Of a stretch of DNA of 64,000 nt, positions 22,441 through 35,999 are shown piece after piece. The notes under the pieces are model-generated. The model had not been told where the DNA came from. It saw only the letters and a list, made by a program, of their open reading frames with translations, and ran no database searches. The translations under genes were made by a program, and so were the position numbers. Within the stretch, counting starts at the first letter, position 1; each line of letters opens with the position of its first letter. This DNA is from Cavia porcellus (taxonomy: Eukaryota; Chordata; Mammalia; Rodentia; Caviidae), in the NCBI RefSeq assembly GCF_034190915.1, contig NW_026947484.1, forward strand, positions 81,539,982 through 81,603,981, written 5' to 3'.

Positions 22441-24609
22441 CTTGGTTATTAGAAAGTGAGCTTTAACAGTTAAAGAGTATCCTCATGTTACATATAAAAT
22501 GTTTTCAATAATCAATTTATGATTGGTTAAATAACTATTATCTTAGGTTTGAAAAAATATATATTATATGTTGTAAGTCTCTCAAATTTATAAAGTTAAG
22601 ACTATAAAAGTTTAATACATACAGAGTAACAAGTACGTGCTGTCTTTTATACATTCAGATCTTAGACATAAAATGATTGAAAAGTGGCATCTCTTTAAAT
22701 CTGGTCCTGACATACAACTTAATCTATGTGTCCTGGCTTTGACTAAACAAGCATTTTGCTATGGTACAAATGAGATATACTTCCCTATTGGGTAATAAGC
22801 CATTAACACTGTTTCCTAAATTTATAAGGGCTCTAAAGATATCACTGAGACAGATAACAGAAAAAGGGAGCAGCAGCCTGTACTTTCTCCCTGGCTCATG
22901 GCATGAGAAACGGAGATCGAATCTAGGCCCAGTGAGAACAGGTGACTCCAGAGGCGGCCAGAAAGCACACCCCAGAGGAATGGAGCAGGGGGTGCCATGC
23001 ACTGTAACAACTTGTGAGTGACTCTAGCCAAGTGACTGCTGTGTTCCCTACAAATGGTGCTTGGTCGGTTGCCATTTTAGGGAGGGACCAACTAACCCTG
23101 AGACTCAAGGCAGCTCAAGTCAGCCCCATCTCAGCCCTCCACCCCCATTAAACTACCCCAGAGACTGGGTGAGTACAGATTGCACTGGCAGACCAGCAAG
23201 AGGCACCCAGAGAGTTATAAACTAAATGACTCAGGCCCAGCCCCATGGGCTCAGCCAGAACCATCGTGGATTTGAAAGTTCCAGAAGCAACACCACACCT
23301 TACCCTGCTGCCAGCTTCCAGGGGTTATACCGCACTGATCTGGGTGATGACAGCCTCCTCTGTGCACCAGCAAGAGCAGAGTTATGCCTTCAGCTAGACA
23401 CTGCCACAAAACTAGAGACCCCAGAGGCCACGCACAGGCTTGAAATCATAAGGACTCTTCTTTTTTAAAAAATTTTTTTCTTTACTTTTGGTTAGTTTTT
23501 AAATTTTTTGTTCATTTGGGGTTTTTTTCTGATTGTTTTTGCCTCCTTGTCAGGGTGAACATTGTAGTTTGTCTTGTTCTTGATTTTGTTTTTTAATTCT
23601 TTCTTTCCCTCCTGCCTTCTTTACCAGTTTCCTGAGGTTTGGGTAATCTTTGTTGGCTTTCAGCTTTGCTAATCTCTTTTTCTTCTTTTATTTCTCTATT
23701 TTTTCCTGTACTCCCTTTTAAACCATCCCTCCCCTCCCTTAAAGTAACATGAGTCTCTATATAGAAGACCCCAAAACTCCACCAAATATTCCTAGAATTA
23801 AAAACCAAGTTCAATAGCACAGAATACAAAGTCAATGCTGAAAAGTCAGTGATATTCCAGTGCAACCACAACCAATCACTGAAAGAGAAATTAAGAAAAC
23901 AATACCTTTCACAATATTAAAAATACGAAACACTTAGGAATTAACCTAACCAAAGAATTGAAAGGCCTCTGAAATGAAAACTACTGTACTCTGATAGAGG
24001 AGATTGAGGATGACATCAGAAAATGTAATGCTATCTCCTGTTTGTGAATAGGAAAAACCAATATAGACCAAATGGCCATACTTTCAAAACTTTTCAAAAT
24101 TTTTATACAAATTCAGTGAACTCTCAATCAAAATACTAATAGCTTTCTTCACATAACTAGAGAAACAATCCTAAAATTCTATGGAAACAAAAGAGACCTA
24201 GAACAGCAAAAGAATTCTGAGCAACGAGGACACGGCATGGGCCAGCACAGTGCTACTACAAAGCTACAGCAATCAAAACAGTATAGTACTAAAAAAAAAA
24301 AAAAAAAAAAAGACTTGTGGGTCAATGGGACAGAATAGAGAATACATAGACAAACCCAAGCACAGTCAGCTATCTTTGAGAAAGGGTCCAAACCCTTTTG
24401 CTGCAGGAAAGATAGGTTTTTTAAACAAATGCTGCTAGGAAAACTGTCTATCCATATGCCAAGCATTGATGCCTATCTCTAACCCTGTACTAAACTAAAT
24501 TTAAAATGAATCAAAGATCTAAATATTAAAACAGAAACAATCTTCTGGAAGACAATATAGATAAAATTCTTCAAGACTTAAGCATAGACAAAGTGTCTGA
24601 ACAGAACTC

Positions 24610-25017
24610 TGTAAGACCGGCGTCACGGAGAAGACCCCAAGGACTCAGCTCTCATGCAAGAACAAAGGGGTTTTTATTATTCCGTGCACACGGGGTCCTC
24701 CAAACAGGTGGAAACGGAGAACCCCGAGTTGAGGCAGGGCTGGTGTTTTTAAGGGTGAAAACCGCAAAGCAAGCGTTGTTACAGAAGCCAATCATAGCGA
24801 TTAGAGCAGGGCTGATGGTGAGCTGTCCTTAAGGGATTGGTTTTCTTAGTGGGGCGAGGGAGTGTCTCCCAAGAAGGGGTGGCATTCCTTAGGAATGGGC
24901 GTTTGTCTCATGACTGAGAGATCTGCCTTAGGTTAAGTCTGTTTGTCTTAACTGTTTAAGAACACTGGTTCCTGTGGGGGTGGGGCTGCACATAGTTTCG
25001 AAACCCGCACCACAACC
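24610..25017 (-). mobile_element. Solo LTR, family D
   Basis: TG...CA ends (tgtaagaccggcgtcac ... accacaacca), 408 bp. AATAAAAA on the minus strand near 24680. It lies in an L1 beside a family-A LTR fragment. No internal genes or paired LTR were seen. Confidence 0.65.
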
Positions 25018-25265
25018 ATTCTATTTGTAGAGGGCAACAATGGTTAGCATATCAATTAGGTAAGATTTTACAATTCTTTACAGAGGAGAGCATTGATTAA
25101 CATATCAATCTTTTACCCAGAGGAAAAGGAAGACACACATTTACAATTACAGGTATTACTGTGATACAATACCAAGTTACAGGTATTACTATGATATAAA
25201 CGAAGCTATTTTTGTGAAGAATGTACAATCTAATACAATCTGATGCAATTAACACAATTTGTGAC
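25018..25265 (-). mobile_element. LTR family A, partial copy (antisense)
   Basis: ctatttgtagagggcaacaa, then ttacagaggagagcattgat, matches the inner part of 16657-17169. 25265-25425 is further non-L1 sequence of unknown origin. Confidence 0.75.
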
Positions 25266-25786
25266 AGGGCTATCGGATAGGGAAGACCTGGGATGTCAGG
25301 AGCTATTACCTCAGGCCTTTGTTTTATGGCCTTTAGGAGGTTAAAACTTAACCTAGTTAGATTTGAAGGGAGAAGGGGAGGGGAAGCAGCAGATGGAACG
25401 AACTTTCTTGGTCTCTTCAACTCCAGTTGTGCAAGAAATATAAAATCAAGAATCAACAAATGGGATCACATCAAATTAAAAGACTTCTACACAGCACATG
25501 AAACCACTTATAGAACAGGAAAAACTTACAGGGACAACTTACAGAATGGGAAAAATTTTTGCCTGTCATTCCTCTAAGGTCTAAGATCTAAAATATTTAA
25601 AGAACTCATACCCACTTTAAAAAGGACCACTGCGATGAGTAGATGCTTATCAATTGAAGAAATATAAATGGCCAATACATACATGAAAAAATGCTCACCA
25701 TTGCTCACCATTCAAGCAAGAAACTTCAAACAAGACTGAGATTCCATCTCATTCCAGAAAGAATGGCTATCATCAGGTATCAACCA

Positions 25787-26490
25787 GGTCCTTCCTGTTA
25801 AGTGGCACAAGTGAGTTGCACACGTGCCAAGGAGAGGACAAATCAGCGTCTCCTGAGAATCAGCCATGCTGGAACTTGGGGAGCCTCCCAAGAAAGGGAG
25901 CCAGCTTTTCTGGTAAGTGGTGCGAGCCGCTGGCACACCAGGGAGAGAATAAGTCAGTGTTTCCTATGAGCCTAGTAGTACAGGCTGAGAATCAAACATC
26001 CAGGCCCCCCACCCTTAGCAACTGGATGGTTTCCAGGTCAGCCAGAGTTGATAGCAACTAAGGCACATAAAGCAACTAAATGCTTGTATTGTTCGGTTGA
26101 TTGTGCTGACCTGGGGCCGGAAGTCTGAGCATCTCTTGGGAGGATGATCGCATACAATATAGCAAATATGGGGGATTTCCTTCTATCTTGTCTTTGAAGG
26201 CCAATATTGTTTTCACTGTTTTGCTTTGTTCTGATTGTTTCACTCTATTCAATATTCTGTTTTGACTGGTTTTATAGTGCTCTGTTTTTAGTTTGATTTT
26301 GCTATACCTGATTCAATGGACAACTATTATAAAGATAACAAGATATACTATACTACCTATTATTGTTATTTCAGTATCCTGCTCTGAAGCTCTGTACCAC
26401 TTTCACTATATTGTCTTGATAGGCTTTGTTCTGTCTTGTTTTGTTGTATTTTACTACCTTTAAAGGAAAAATAAAAATATCCAAAAAAAG
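25787..26490 (+). mobile_element. Unclassified retroposon X, copy 1
   Basis: Interrupts L1 ORF2 sequence. The 5' part has two imperfect units around 'gtaagtggtgcgag...ccagggagag...gtcagtgtttcct'. The 3' part is T-rich (ttgctttgttctgatt, ctattcaatattctgttttg) and ends with an A-rich tail. It matches 31866-32418 in reverse orientation over most of its length. Confidence 0.65.
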
Positions 26491-26562
26491 AGACATCAAT
26501 AACAAACACTGTAATGGTTGTGGGGGAAAATATCTTCTTCAGTGTTAGTACAACCATCATGG

Positions 26563-26848
26563 TGTTGTACTCTAAGAAAAATAGCTTCATTATATTTGTA
26601 TTATAGCAAATTACCTGTAACATGGCCTTACTGTAATGAGTTTTCCTTTTCCCTCTGGGTGACCTAATTGATATGTTAATCAGTGCTCTTCTCTGTAAAG
26701 AATTGCAAAACCTTACCTAATCGATATGTTAACCATTGTTGCCCTCTACAAATAACAGATGCGGTAGTAAGATAAGCTAACAGGAGTTGTTAATTACTCC
26801 TAGGCCTCCCCATTCTCTGCTGAGGAAAACACGATTTCTTCTTATCTA
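26563..26848 (+). mobile_element. LTR family A, truncated copy
   Basis: tgttgtactctaagaaaaat start, 'ctgggtgacctaattgatat' and 'ctgctgaggaaaacacgat' match 9101-9370. The homology then stops. Confidence 0.8.
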
Positions 26849-27525
26849 AACTTGCTTGTATGCAGGGAGACTTGCTTGTTAGCACAACCCTTACCTGACC
26901 TTGCTCTCCCCAAGGAATGTAATCTTGCCATATTTTCTGTTCTGTAATGTGCCGCACTGCCTTCCCCCTTTCTCTACCCGGTGGTAGTCTGTCATAAAAT
27001 GTGCTAATTGCACTGTTCTTAAGAAATGCTTAACTTCAAAGAAATTACAAAAATGTTGTGGCTCAACCCTAATGCACCAAAAGGGTTAAGTTCCAAATCC
27101 TTTTAAAAACTTAAGTTTCAGCTTCTTGTAACTTTTGACCCCTTTCCCACATGTTGTGTTAATGAGCTGTCCCAAAATAATTAACTTTCTACCTTCCTCT
27201 CCGAATGTTATTGCAGATGTGCTATTCCGAGATAATGTTTATCTGCAGAATGGGAGTAACTTAAAAGGCGCCAGGCTCCTGATGTTATCAGAACTAAGTG
27301 GACAGCTTTACTGTTTCCAGACTTGAGTCAACAGCTTGACAGCTCTTTGTTTTCCCCCTCTCTCTCCTGCTTTTTAAAGCCCTTTCTTCAGTCTCTGGGG
27401 CACGCAGTCTCCGAATTAGTTCCTGGAAACTCATCGCCAGGCCTGGCCTAAATAAAGCCTTTGCTCCCCAAATTTAATTTCTTGCTTCTTGGATTTTATT
27501 CCGGGGTCCAAGCTATCACAATGGA
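26849..27525 (+). mobile_element. LTR-like segment, class I style
   Basis: It has a tttttaaagccc TATA-like site near 27373, aataaagcc at about 27450, and a 3' end near ccggggtccaagctatcaca. Its left end is uncertain. Confidence 0.5.
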
Positions 27526-28334
27526 AATCAATGGAGGCCTTCCCCGAACACTAAAAATAGAAATTGTATTTCCTAGAGTCTGGAAAACAATAGCTTGGAG
27601 AGGAACTGAAGCAAGTAGGGCATACATGGGAACCATTAGGCAATTGATAGAAGAGAAGAAGATAGGATTAAGTGACACAGAAGAAAAAATAGATCACACC
27701 ATGGAGGAAAGACCCTGCAATGCCACAGTGGTGACTCACTAGCCACCAGCTGGGAGGCAAACTGAGAACTGGAGAACTGCACTAGAATGGGGAAAGTCTG
27801 CACTTGGGGCAGCAGGGAGAACACAAAACCCTAGGGCAGATTTCCACACTCAGCATCTGCTGAGTTGCCTATGTAAAAGTATTTGAGGCCACAGTCACAC
27901 AGAGCAGGAGCTGGCAGGGGTACCATTGTTGGGAAGGGCTGGGTATTGGAACCCGGCTCCCAGAGAAGCCCCTTGGCTGTTTCACACTGCTGAGTCCCAG
28001 AGTGCATGAGGGAGAGACAAGCACAGGAGACTGCTGGCAGCTGGAGAGTAGACTGGGAGGAGGCCCTCAGAGAGGCAGGCACGCCTGAAAACAGTTTCAG
28101 CCTCAGTTACACAGGACTGGAAGCACCCACTGGTGCCGTGTTCCCACTGTAAGCGGAACACTAAGCCTAGCACTGTGCTGGGGGAAGACTGTCACCTTAG
28201 ACTTTCAGCAGAACAAGGACACTTCTCCCCTGAGCTCTGCTCCTTAACCTAGTTGGAGGAGAAGAGCTGTGCGTCCAAAACAATAGAAAACTTTTATTAT
28301 TACTTAATTGCATTGTTTTTCAGTTTTTATTTAT

Positions 28335-28460
28335 TTATTTTTTACTTTTTCAAGACAGAGCTTCACTATGCAGTTCAGGCTGACCTTGAACTTGCATCAA
28401 TCCTCCTGCCACAGCCTCCCAAGTGCTGGAATTACAGGTTTGTGCCACCATGTCCAGTTT
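28335..28460 (-). mobile_element. B1-type SINE, antisense
   Basis: Contains caagacagagcttcactatg and cccaagtgctggaattacag. Confidence 0.85.
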
Positions 28461-29704
28461 CAGTTTTTATTTTACTTTAATTTTTTTTTTACTCTTTGCT
28501 ATTTTTCTTTCTATACATTTCCCCCAATACTTTTATTTCTTATTTACCTTTTTCTGAGCATGTCTATGTATGGGTGCTTCTCACGTCTTTTTTTTTCCAA
28601 TGTAGTTTATAGAGGGTAAGCACTTCTCTCTTGTTCCTTTATATTCTTTCCACTTTTATCCCTATCTCTTCATCTGACTTACACCTGTTTTATTCATTCT
28701 GAATCTTTTTCTTTCCTCTCCACCTTTTCATTATCTCCCTTTAAGTTTTTCTGTAATACTTTATATCAATCATAGAATCTTTTTCCATTGCTATTTATTA
28801 TCAATTTTGTATGTAGTTTATCTTACTATTCTCTTCTAAATATATAACAACACACCCTTACCATCAGTAGGAGCCACTGTCCCTCTCCTATTTCCACCTT
28901 TCCATACCACAGAGCTGAGGATTTTAAAAAGCTTTTTTCTTTTTGTCCTCTCCTCTTTCTCCTTCTGGCATTAACCAGCTCCCAATCCCCAGGGCTTTAG
29001 GTATCAAATTACTGTTAAATGCTGTTTTTCACTAGTAGAAGAGACGCAGACATCACATTTGGTGAGCATTAACTGTGAGTCAAGATTTGGGTGGTTGTGA
29101 TGATTATAACTGTGGATTTTTTTTCTCTAGGTTAAAGGGAGCCCCAAAACAAGGTCTTGTGATGTATTATTTCTCAACTAGCCCTGACAGATACCACCAT
29201 AATGGATTAGCCTGCTACTACTGTACCTGAATTGATTGCATGTGGAATAATCCTGACTCACTGGACAATGTAGTTATGGTGAACCTGTCTACTGAATCCT
29301 TCATCACACCGGGGAGAGGGACAGAAGGAGCTCCTACCCTAAGAACTCCAACTGGATCAGACTCTGTGAGAATGCCTGCAACTTGACAGAAGGAAATGCT
29401 GTTTGAGTTAGCTTTAATATTGCAGCAGAGAATCAGAGGGGTCATTAGAGTGTGAGCACTCAGACTCACTGGCAGAGAAGCTACTTGGGAGTCACATATG
29501 CAATGTCTCATTTAAATATTTAATGTGTATTCCCATTAGACATCTTATTGGTTTAAACTTTCGTATGTTTCTTGACATGTTTAGTAATGTGGGGCTATGT
29601 ATATTCTTTTGTGGTTTCCTGTGTTTATTATGTTGTTACTTTTGTGTATTAGTTCTTTCACTGACTCTGATTTAATAGGTGTCTAGGTTTTCTCCCTCAT
29701 CTCA

Positions 29705-29835
29705 GCTATTTTTTTTTTATTTATTTTTTTTTTTTGAGACAGGGTCTCTTTAGGTAGTTCAGACTATGTAGCCCAGGCTGGTCTCGAACTCACAGCAACC
29801 CTCCTGCCTCAACTTCCTGAGTACTGGGATTATCT
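29705..29835 (-). mobile_element. B1-type SINE, antisense
   Basis: Poly(T), gagacagggtctctttaggt and gtagcccaggctggtctcga. Confidence 0.9.
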
Positions 29836-30439
29836 CAGCTTTCTATCTAGTTTTTCAACTCAAATCTCCAAGACAATATTATTGACATATTTCTTTATTC
29901 TTTTCTCCAAACATGTAAACTGCTCCCCCAAGTTTTTAGCTACCTCTCAGTCACCCTGTCTTCTCTAATTTTGTTCCTTAATCTTCTCCATCCTAACCTT
30001 TGCTTCCTCCCTATCTTACCCAGCTTATTGCTGTTCCTACTGGGAAATTCTGAGAACCACACAGATTTCCTCAATCACGAAGTAAAACTCCTTTCTCTCA
30101 TATTGCTCCCTTTTTCCCACACACTGTCTTCTGAAAAGTCTCAATATTAACCCTTCAAGTCAATTAAAAACACTCCAAAAAATCAGATCCCACAGCAACC
30201 TTTTCTTCTCATTCCCACAATTCCCCTCTTCAAACCTCCCCCTCAGTGTCTAACATTCGTCATTCCAGCATCACTCACTCTCCCCACCTCAACTACCCCA
30301 TTACAGAGCAGCCACAAACAGTAAACTGTCACAGTGTGCACAGAGAATGGACAGATGGACAAGAGTAACTGCAAAGATTTGCATATAGAAGTGTTACAAG
30401 ATTGAATCTGTAGATGCTGTTGTAACCAGAAGTAATTCT

Positions 30440-30605
30440 TTTGTTGTTGTTGCTTTTTCTTCTTGAGACAAGGTTTCATTGTGTAGTTCAGGCTGGCCTT
30501 GATCTCACTTTGTAGGTCAGGCTGGCCTCAAACTCACAGTGATCCTCCTGCCTTAGCCCCCTAAGTGGTGGTATTACAGGCATGTATCACTGCACCTGGG
30601 CAAGA
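30440..30605 (-). mobile_element. B1-type SINE, antisense
   Basis: Contains gagacaaggtttcattgtgt and a doubled gtcaggctggcct block, the B1 variant of this genome. Confidence 0.9.
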
Positions 30606-31209
30606 AATCATTCTTTTGATAAAACATAGGGACAGAGTCAAAACCACTTACCTATGTAACAAAAAGAGTAAGTACTAGTGCTGAACAGACAAAGCTGAAA
30701 ATGATTCACAGGGAGGCAACATCCTACTGAAGACTTTCATATAACCACAAACTCTCCTCATTCCCTAGTCCCCAATCTCAGTAATCCCCTCTCCAAAATA
30801 GGAGGGAGAGAAAAGAGGGGACCATATGTACTTTTGAGAAAAGTATGTGTACATATAAGTATGTATATATATACACTCATAGTACGTACATGCACACAAA
30901 TAAATATGAACACATGTAGAAGAGTGGGGAAGCAAGGAAATAGATCCCTGGAACCCCCTCCCAAAGCAGAACAAAAGGGACACAAAGGGAGAAGAAAACA
31001 AACACCAGGTAGCAGAAATCTATAAAAAATTCATAGAAGGGTTGAAGATGATAGATGAGTTCAAAGAAGAAATGAACCAAATGTTCACAACTATTTCACT
31101 CAGTCTTCCCATGGTGAGTTTCAGGGAAATAGCTAAAAATTAGATGAACTGCAAAACAGTTCAAAATTGGAATGACAGATTCAATAAGGATATGGAATCC
31201 TCAAGGTGT

Positions 31210-31355
31210 CAGACGCAGCCAGGCATGGTGGTGCATGCCTTAATCCCAGTATTTGGAAGGCTGAGGCAGGAGGATCACCATGGGTTCAAGATTAACCTGG
31301 ACTACATAGCAAGACTCTGTCTCAAAAACCAAAAATAACCAAATAAACAAAAAAA
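31210..31355 (+). mobile_element. B1-type SINE
   Basis: agccaggcatggtggtgcat start and ctctgtctcaaaaacc end. It lies in the old L1, with atatcagata-type flanks nearby. Confidence 0.9.
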
Positions 31356-31520
31356 GATATCAGATAGAAATATCTGAAATAAAAATTTGCATAGGATTCT
31401 TACCTTGCAGAAATGATCAGCATGAAGATAGAGTTATCTGACACTGAGGAGAAAATAGTGAATTACAATAAAAAGTTCAAAGCAGCCAAAAAGAAAATAA
31501 GAGAACAAAAGTCTATCCAA

Positions 31521-31605
31521 GGGCCAGGGGTTTAGCTCAGCGGCGCAAGTGCCTGCCTGGCAAGTCATGGGTTTGATTCCTGGTACCAAAAACAAAAAAC
31601 AAAAA
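31521..31605 (+). mobile_element. ID SINE
   Basis: gggccaggggtttagctcag start. The anticodon arm is shortened and box B is gtttgattcc. Imperfect flanks are agtctatccaa and agactatccag. Confidence 0.85.
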
Positions 31606-31865
31606 AGAAGACTATCCAGCAGCTACCAGATGACAAAAGGTAGACCAATTTAAGGCTAATCAGAGTTAGGGAGAAACTAGAATATAGCATAGATGGTTTC
31701 ACTAATATGCTCACAGAAATTATGGAAGAAAATTTCCCAAATACTTGAAAAGAGTTTAAAATACAAATAGACAATGCTTATAGAATATCAAACAATTATG
31801 CTGAAAGGAGAAATTTACCAAGGCATATCCTTATTAAATTGCCAGATGTTCAACAATGAAACAGA

Positions 31866-32418
31866 TTTTTTTTTTAAATTTTGAAGGTAGTAAGATAAAA
31901 CAGAACAAGACAGAACAAAGCCAGTCGAGACAATGCAGTGAAATTGGTACAGAACTTCACAGCATGGTTACCGGGATAACAGTAATAGGTACTATAGTAT
32001 ATCTCGTTATCGTCACAATAGTTGTTCTTTCAATCAGGTATAGCAAAATCAAACCAGATACAGAACACCATAAAACCTATCAAAACAGAGTATTGAATAG
32101 AGCAATACAATTAATCAGAACAAAGCAAAACAGTGCAACAATATTTGCCTTCAAAGAGATGGTAGAAGGAAATCCCCCATATTTGCTATATTGCATACTG
32201 TCATCCTCCCAAGAGATGCTCAGACCTTTGATTCCCATTTGCTAACGGAGAGGCGGGGCAGGATGGGATGTTTGATTCTCAGCCCACATACCGGTAGGCT
32301 CAGGGCTACTTACCAGGGAGGTGAGTGGGTTCCTTTGTTGCCCAGCGCCCTAAGTTCCAACATGATGTGGATCTCAGGAGACACTGACTGGCTGGTTCTC
32401 TCCCTGGGTCACCCTAAA
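31866..32418 (-). mobile_element. Unclassified retroposon X, copy 2 (antisense)
   Basis: Reverse complement of the element at 25787-26490. It starts with its T-tract (A tail on the minus strand) and sits inside the old L1 between 'gaaacaga' and 'aaaacagaatttt', a likely short target duplication. Confidence 0.65.
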
Positions 32419-33329
32419 ACAGAATTTTAAAAGCAGCCAGAGGAGGGAAAAATCACATATAAGTGTATATCAACCAATTAGAATCATGGCATGAAACTTC
32501 TCAGCACAAAGTGTGATGGCCAGAAGAGTTTAGAGTGAAGTATTTCAGTTAGTGGGAGCAAATAACTTCTAACTCAGATTAATTTACCCAGCAAAGCTAT
32601 CTTCCAAAATAGATGGAAAAATAATATATTTCCATAAAAAAGCTCAGAAGATAGTTAAGCACTAAACCAGTTTTGCAGAAAATATTTAAAAGTATTTGCA
32701 AAAAAAAGTATTTGCAACAGAAAGAATGAACTGAACACAACTAAAAACACAAAGGAAACAACTGGAGTCAGTGGATAAATAGCAAAAACAAACAAACCCA
32801 AAGGATATGCCAACAGAAAGAAGGCAATGATAGTAAATAACCAACACATTTCATTAATACCTCTCAGTGTTAATGAATGGAGCTCTCCAATTAAAAGACA
32901 CAGACTAAAGGATTAATCAAAAAAGAGAATCCAACAATCTGTTGCATTCAGAAAACTCATATAATCAAAAAAGATATTCATAGACTGAAAATTAAATGAT
33001 GGAAAACATTTCATGCACTAGATCCCCCAAAACTAGCAGAGGTAGCAATTCAAGTATCAGAATTGGTAAACTTCAAGATAAAACTGATTAGAAGAGACAA
33101 AGAAGATCATGACATACTAGTTAAGGGAAAAATCCAATAAGAAAAGATAACATTGATAAACATAAATGTACCAAATACTGAAGCACTTATTTTCATAAAA
33201 ACAAAGACTGCTGAAATTAAAAGATCAAATAAATACTAACACAATCATACTTGGGGATTTTACCACTCCACTTTTTCAAAGAGAGAGACATCAATTAAGC
33301 AAAAAATTATAAAAATGTTTCAGAGCTAA

Positions 33330-33475
33330 TCTGAGCATGGTTGCATATGCCTGTAATCCTAGCACTCATGAGACTGAGACAGGAGGATTTCCATGGGTTT
33401 GAGGCCAGCCTGGGCTACACATTGAGTTCAAAACTGAACTACATATTGAGATCATGTCTCAAAAAACAAAATTTC
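33330..33475 (+). mobile_element. B1-type SINE
   Basis: ctgagcatggttgcatatgc start, gaggccagcctgggctacac core and catgtctcaaaaaac end. Confidence 0.88.
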
Positions 33476-34344
33476 AGAACCAAACCACACCCTTGAACAT
33501 ATGGGTTTAATGGGTACATACAGAGAATTTTACAACAGAGTATAAATTCTTTTAGCAGCACATGATACTTTTTTCAAAATAGATCACATACTAGTCCACA
33601 AAGCCCACGTTAAATATAAAATAATAAAAATTACCCCATGTATCCTATTAGAGAACTGCAATGAAAACAGAAATCAATCATGGGAGAAATTTCAGAAAAA
33701 GCACACCTCCTGGAAAATTAACAATATACTCCTAAACAACCAATGGGTCACAGAAGACTTTTTAAAAAATTTCTGGAAGTTAACAACAATGACTGTGCAG
33801 CTCACTGACACCTCTGGGACACTATGAAGGCAGTTCAAAGTGGAAAATTAATTGTATTCAATGCCACTATTAGGAAAACAGTATCAACTGAAATAGAAAA
33901 CCTCACAAGAAATCTTAAGATACTGGAAAAAACAATAACAAACGAGCCCAAGACTGAAATTAAGGAGGAAAATTACAAAAATGAACAGGAACCAATAAAA
34001 TTGAGACTATTAAAACAGTAAAAAAAATCAGTGAGTCAAAGAGCTGGATTTTTGAAAGAATAAATAACACCTATAAGCCCACGATAAAGTGAGAAAAGGT
34101 TCACATCAATACAACTAGAAATGAAAAAAGATGAAATCATGATAGACACTGTAGCAATCCAGAAGATAGTAACCATTTTGAAAAACCATATTCCAACAAA
34201 TTAGCAAATTTTGAAGAAATAGACAAAGAGAAACCACCAAAACGAACCCAAGAAGACATAACAACCCAATAATAAGCAATAAAATTTACATAGTAATAAA
34301 GAATCTACCAACTAAAAAAATCCAGGATTCGATGGACTGTTTGT

Positions 34345-34425
34345 TAATTTATTTTGGTGGTACTGGGGATTGAACACAGCACTAAGAACTCTATGCTCAG
34401 CTACACTTCTAGCCCTACACTTCTA
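34345..34425 (-). mobile_element. Old ID-like SINE, antisense
   Basis: ggtactggggattgaacac matches the reverse complement of the ID 3' body. The rest has decayed. Confidence 0.6.
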
Positions 34426-34429
34426 CACT

Positions 34430-35999
34430 TCTAATGCCTTTGAGACACATTTTTCTCTAAAATTGAACTAATTCTCACAAGCAAGAGATTTCAATTAATT
34501 CTTGCCAATTCTGAACATGGTACATCTCAATTAACTACATATAACATGCGAATGTTCTTTATTGGATAGAATTCTTCTTGTAATCATCCATCCAGTCAAA
34601 TATGACAGATACAATCATACCATACTACCTGACAAAATATTGTTTCCTTTTCTGCAAAGTTCTTGTATCTTTTATACTTTCTGCTTTTTCTCTTATATCT
34701 TTGTTCTGTTTATTGATTTCATGTTCCAATGCTAATCCTTTCATCTTTTAAGCATCACAGTTTTCAAAGTTACTTTTTTAAATGTGTGTTTAAGTACTAA
34801 TTTTATATGACATATGATTTAAATAGTACAAAAGGGCTCAGGACAGTTACTGTTCCAGTTCTTGTGAATCCTTGCAGCCATAGTGTATGTAAGCATAAAC
34901 ATGGATATTTCTTCATACAACAAAGCACACAAACAACCCCACAAACAAACCCCAACCCATAGCATGTGTTTCTATGCCTGGCAAATTTTCTGTACTTGTG
35001 CATATCACATTTTTATGTAGGAAATGAATATTTATCATGACGACTGTGTCTCTGAGATGTTCTGACTGAAGAGAGACAGGAGTCGTTAAGTACAACAGAA
35101 AACTGGTTTGTGCTTCAGACAGAGTGAGTGTCAAGTCTGGAGGCACCGAGGAAGAATATGAGCAGTGTCAGTTGGAAAGGTGAAGTTGAAGGGGTGGCAA
35201 GGGGTGGGGGGCTTGAGTGGGATGCTGATTTGACAAACTTGTTTTTTCAGTGGGTGTATAGTAATAATTCAGAATGTTAAGATACATTTTAGTGTATTAA
35301 TACATACATAGAAGAAATTGCCAGGGGAATGATACAGGATTCATAAATGCTTTGGGAAACACTGATTTGTTCTGCTTTATATTCCCACTGTAGTTTTCTT
35401 CTTGAACACAGACATAAGCCTTTGGATTGTGGGTTTCCTGGTTTTTGTTTTTCAGAGCTTAGCATAGTTTCTGAAGCTTTGCCATCTCATTGCAAGTGCT
35501 GCCTACCATGACTTCTCTAAGTAAAATCATGGTGAGAACTCCTAATAATAACCACAGACAGGAATAGTTGGTACACCCAGCCCTTATGCTGTGTCCATGA
35601 TCAAATTAAGGAGTGTTAGAACCAGGAGAACTCTAAGAGACCCGAGAGAGGAAACAGGTTGTCCAGGATTACACAAGCAGAAATGCTGCCAAGAATAGAT
35701 AGAATACTTAAGAACCATAAGCCTAGAATTCTGTACCTAGTGAAATTACCCTTCAAAACTGAAAGACAGACTTCCAGGTTTTAGGTGGACAAGTGATGAG
35801 TTTGGAAGTTTTTACTGTGTCTCAATAACAAGCAAAAAGCTAAACAAACTGCAAACTCTTTTCCTAGATTCTTCAGAGCCGTGAGGTCACCCATGAGACA
35901 GCCAAGAAGCACCCGACTCTCTCCCTTGCTGAGAGACAGCCAGAGCGGGGTGATTTGGTGAATGGCTGTGGCACCCTCGCACTCACTCCCTTTATTCCC
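34430..35999. other. Unique or unrecognised sequence
   Basis: No gene features. 35560-35690 has weak MIR-like wording (antisense), too decayed to claim. Confidence 0.45.

Larger units (their letters stand above)
22900..26540 (+). mobile_element. L1 LINE, interrupted
   Basis: The GC-richer 22940-23460 part resembles an L1 5' UTR. ORF2 fragments with many stops lie at 23760-24605 and resume at 25425-25785. The element is broken by LTR insertions (24610-25420) and by an unclassified retroposon (about 25787-26490). A last L1 piece (caataacaaacactgtaatg...) follows at 26497. Confidence 0.75.
27526..34345 (+). mobile_element. Old L1 (L1M/HAL1-like), long decayed copy with insertions
   Basis: 27526-28250 is GC-richer and 5'-UTR-like. 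ORF1-like wording lies at 31030-31860 (gaagaaaatttcccaaatac, attgccagatgttcaacaat) and resumes at 32420 (ttaaaagcagccagagg). Endonuclease-region wording lies at 32950-33330 and 33480-34330. It is interrupted by B1, ID and retroposon X. No intact frame is present. Some 28.4-30.2 kb pyrimidine-rich DNA could be separate. Confidence 0.65.

Noticed and set aside
23226..23468. 80-codon frame in a GC-richer segment
   Set aside because: Sits in what looks like an L1 5' UTR; no L1 ORF1 or other domain recognised.
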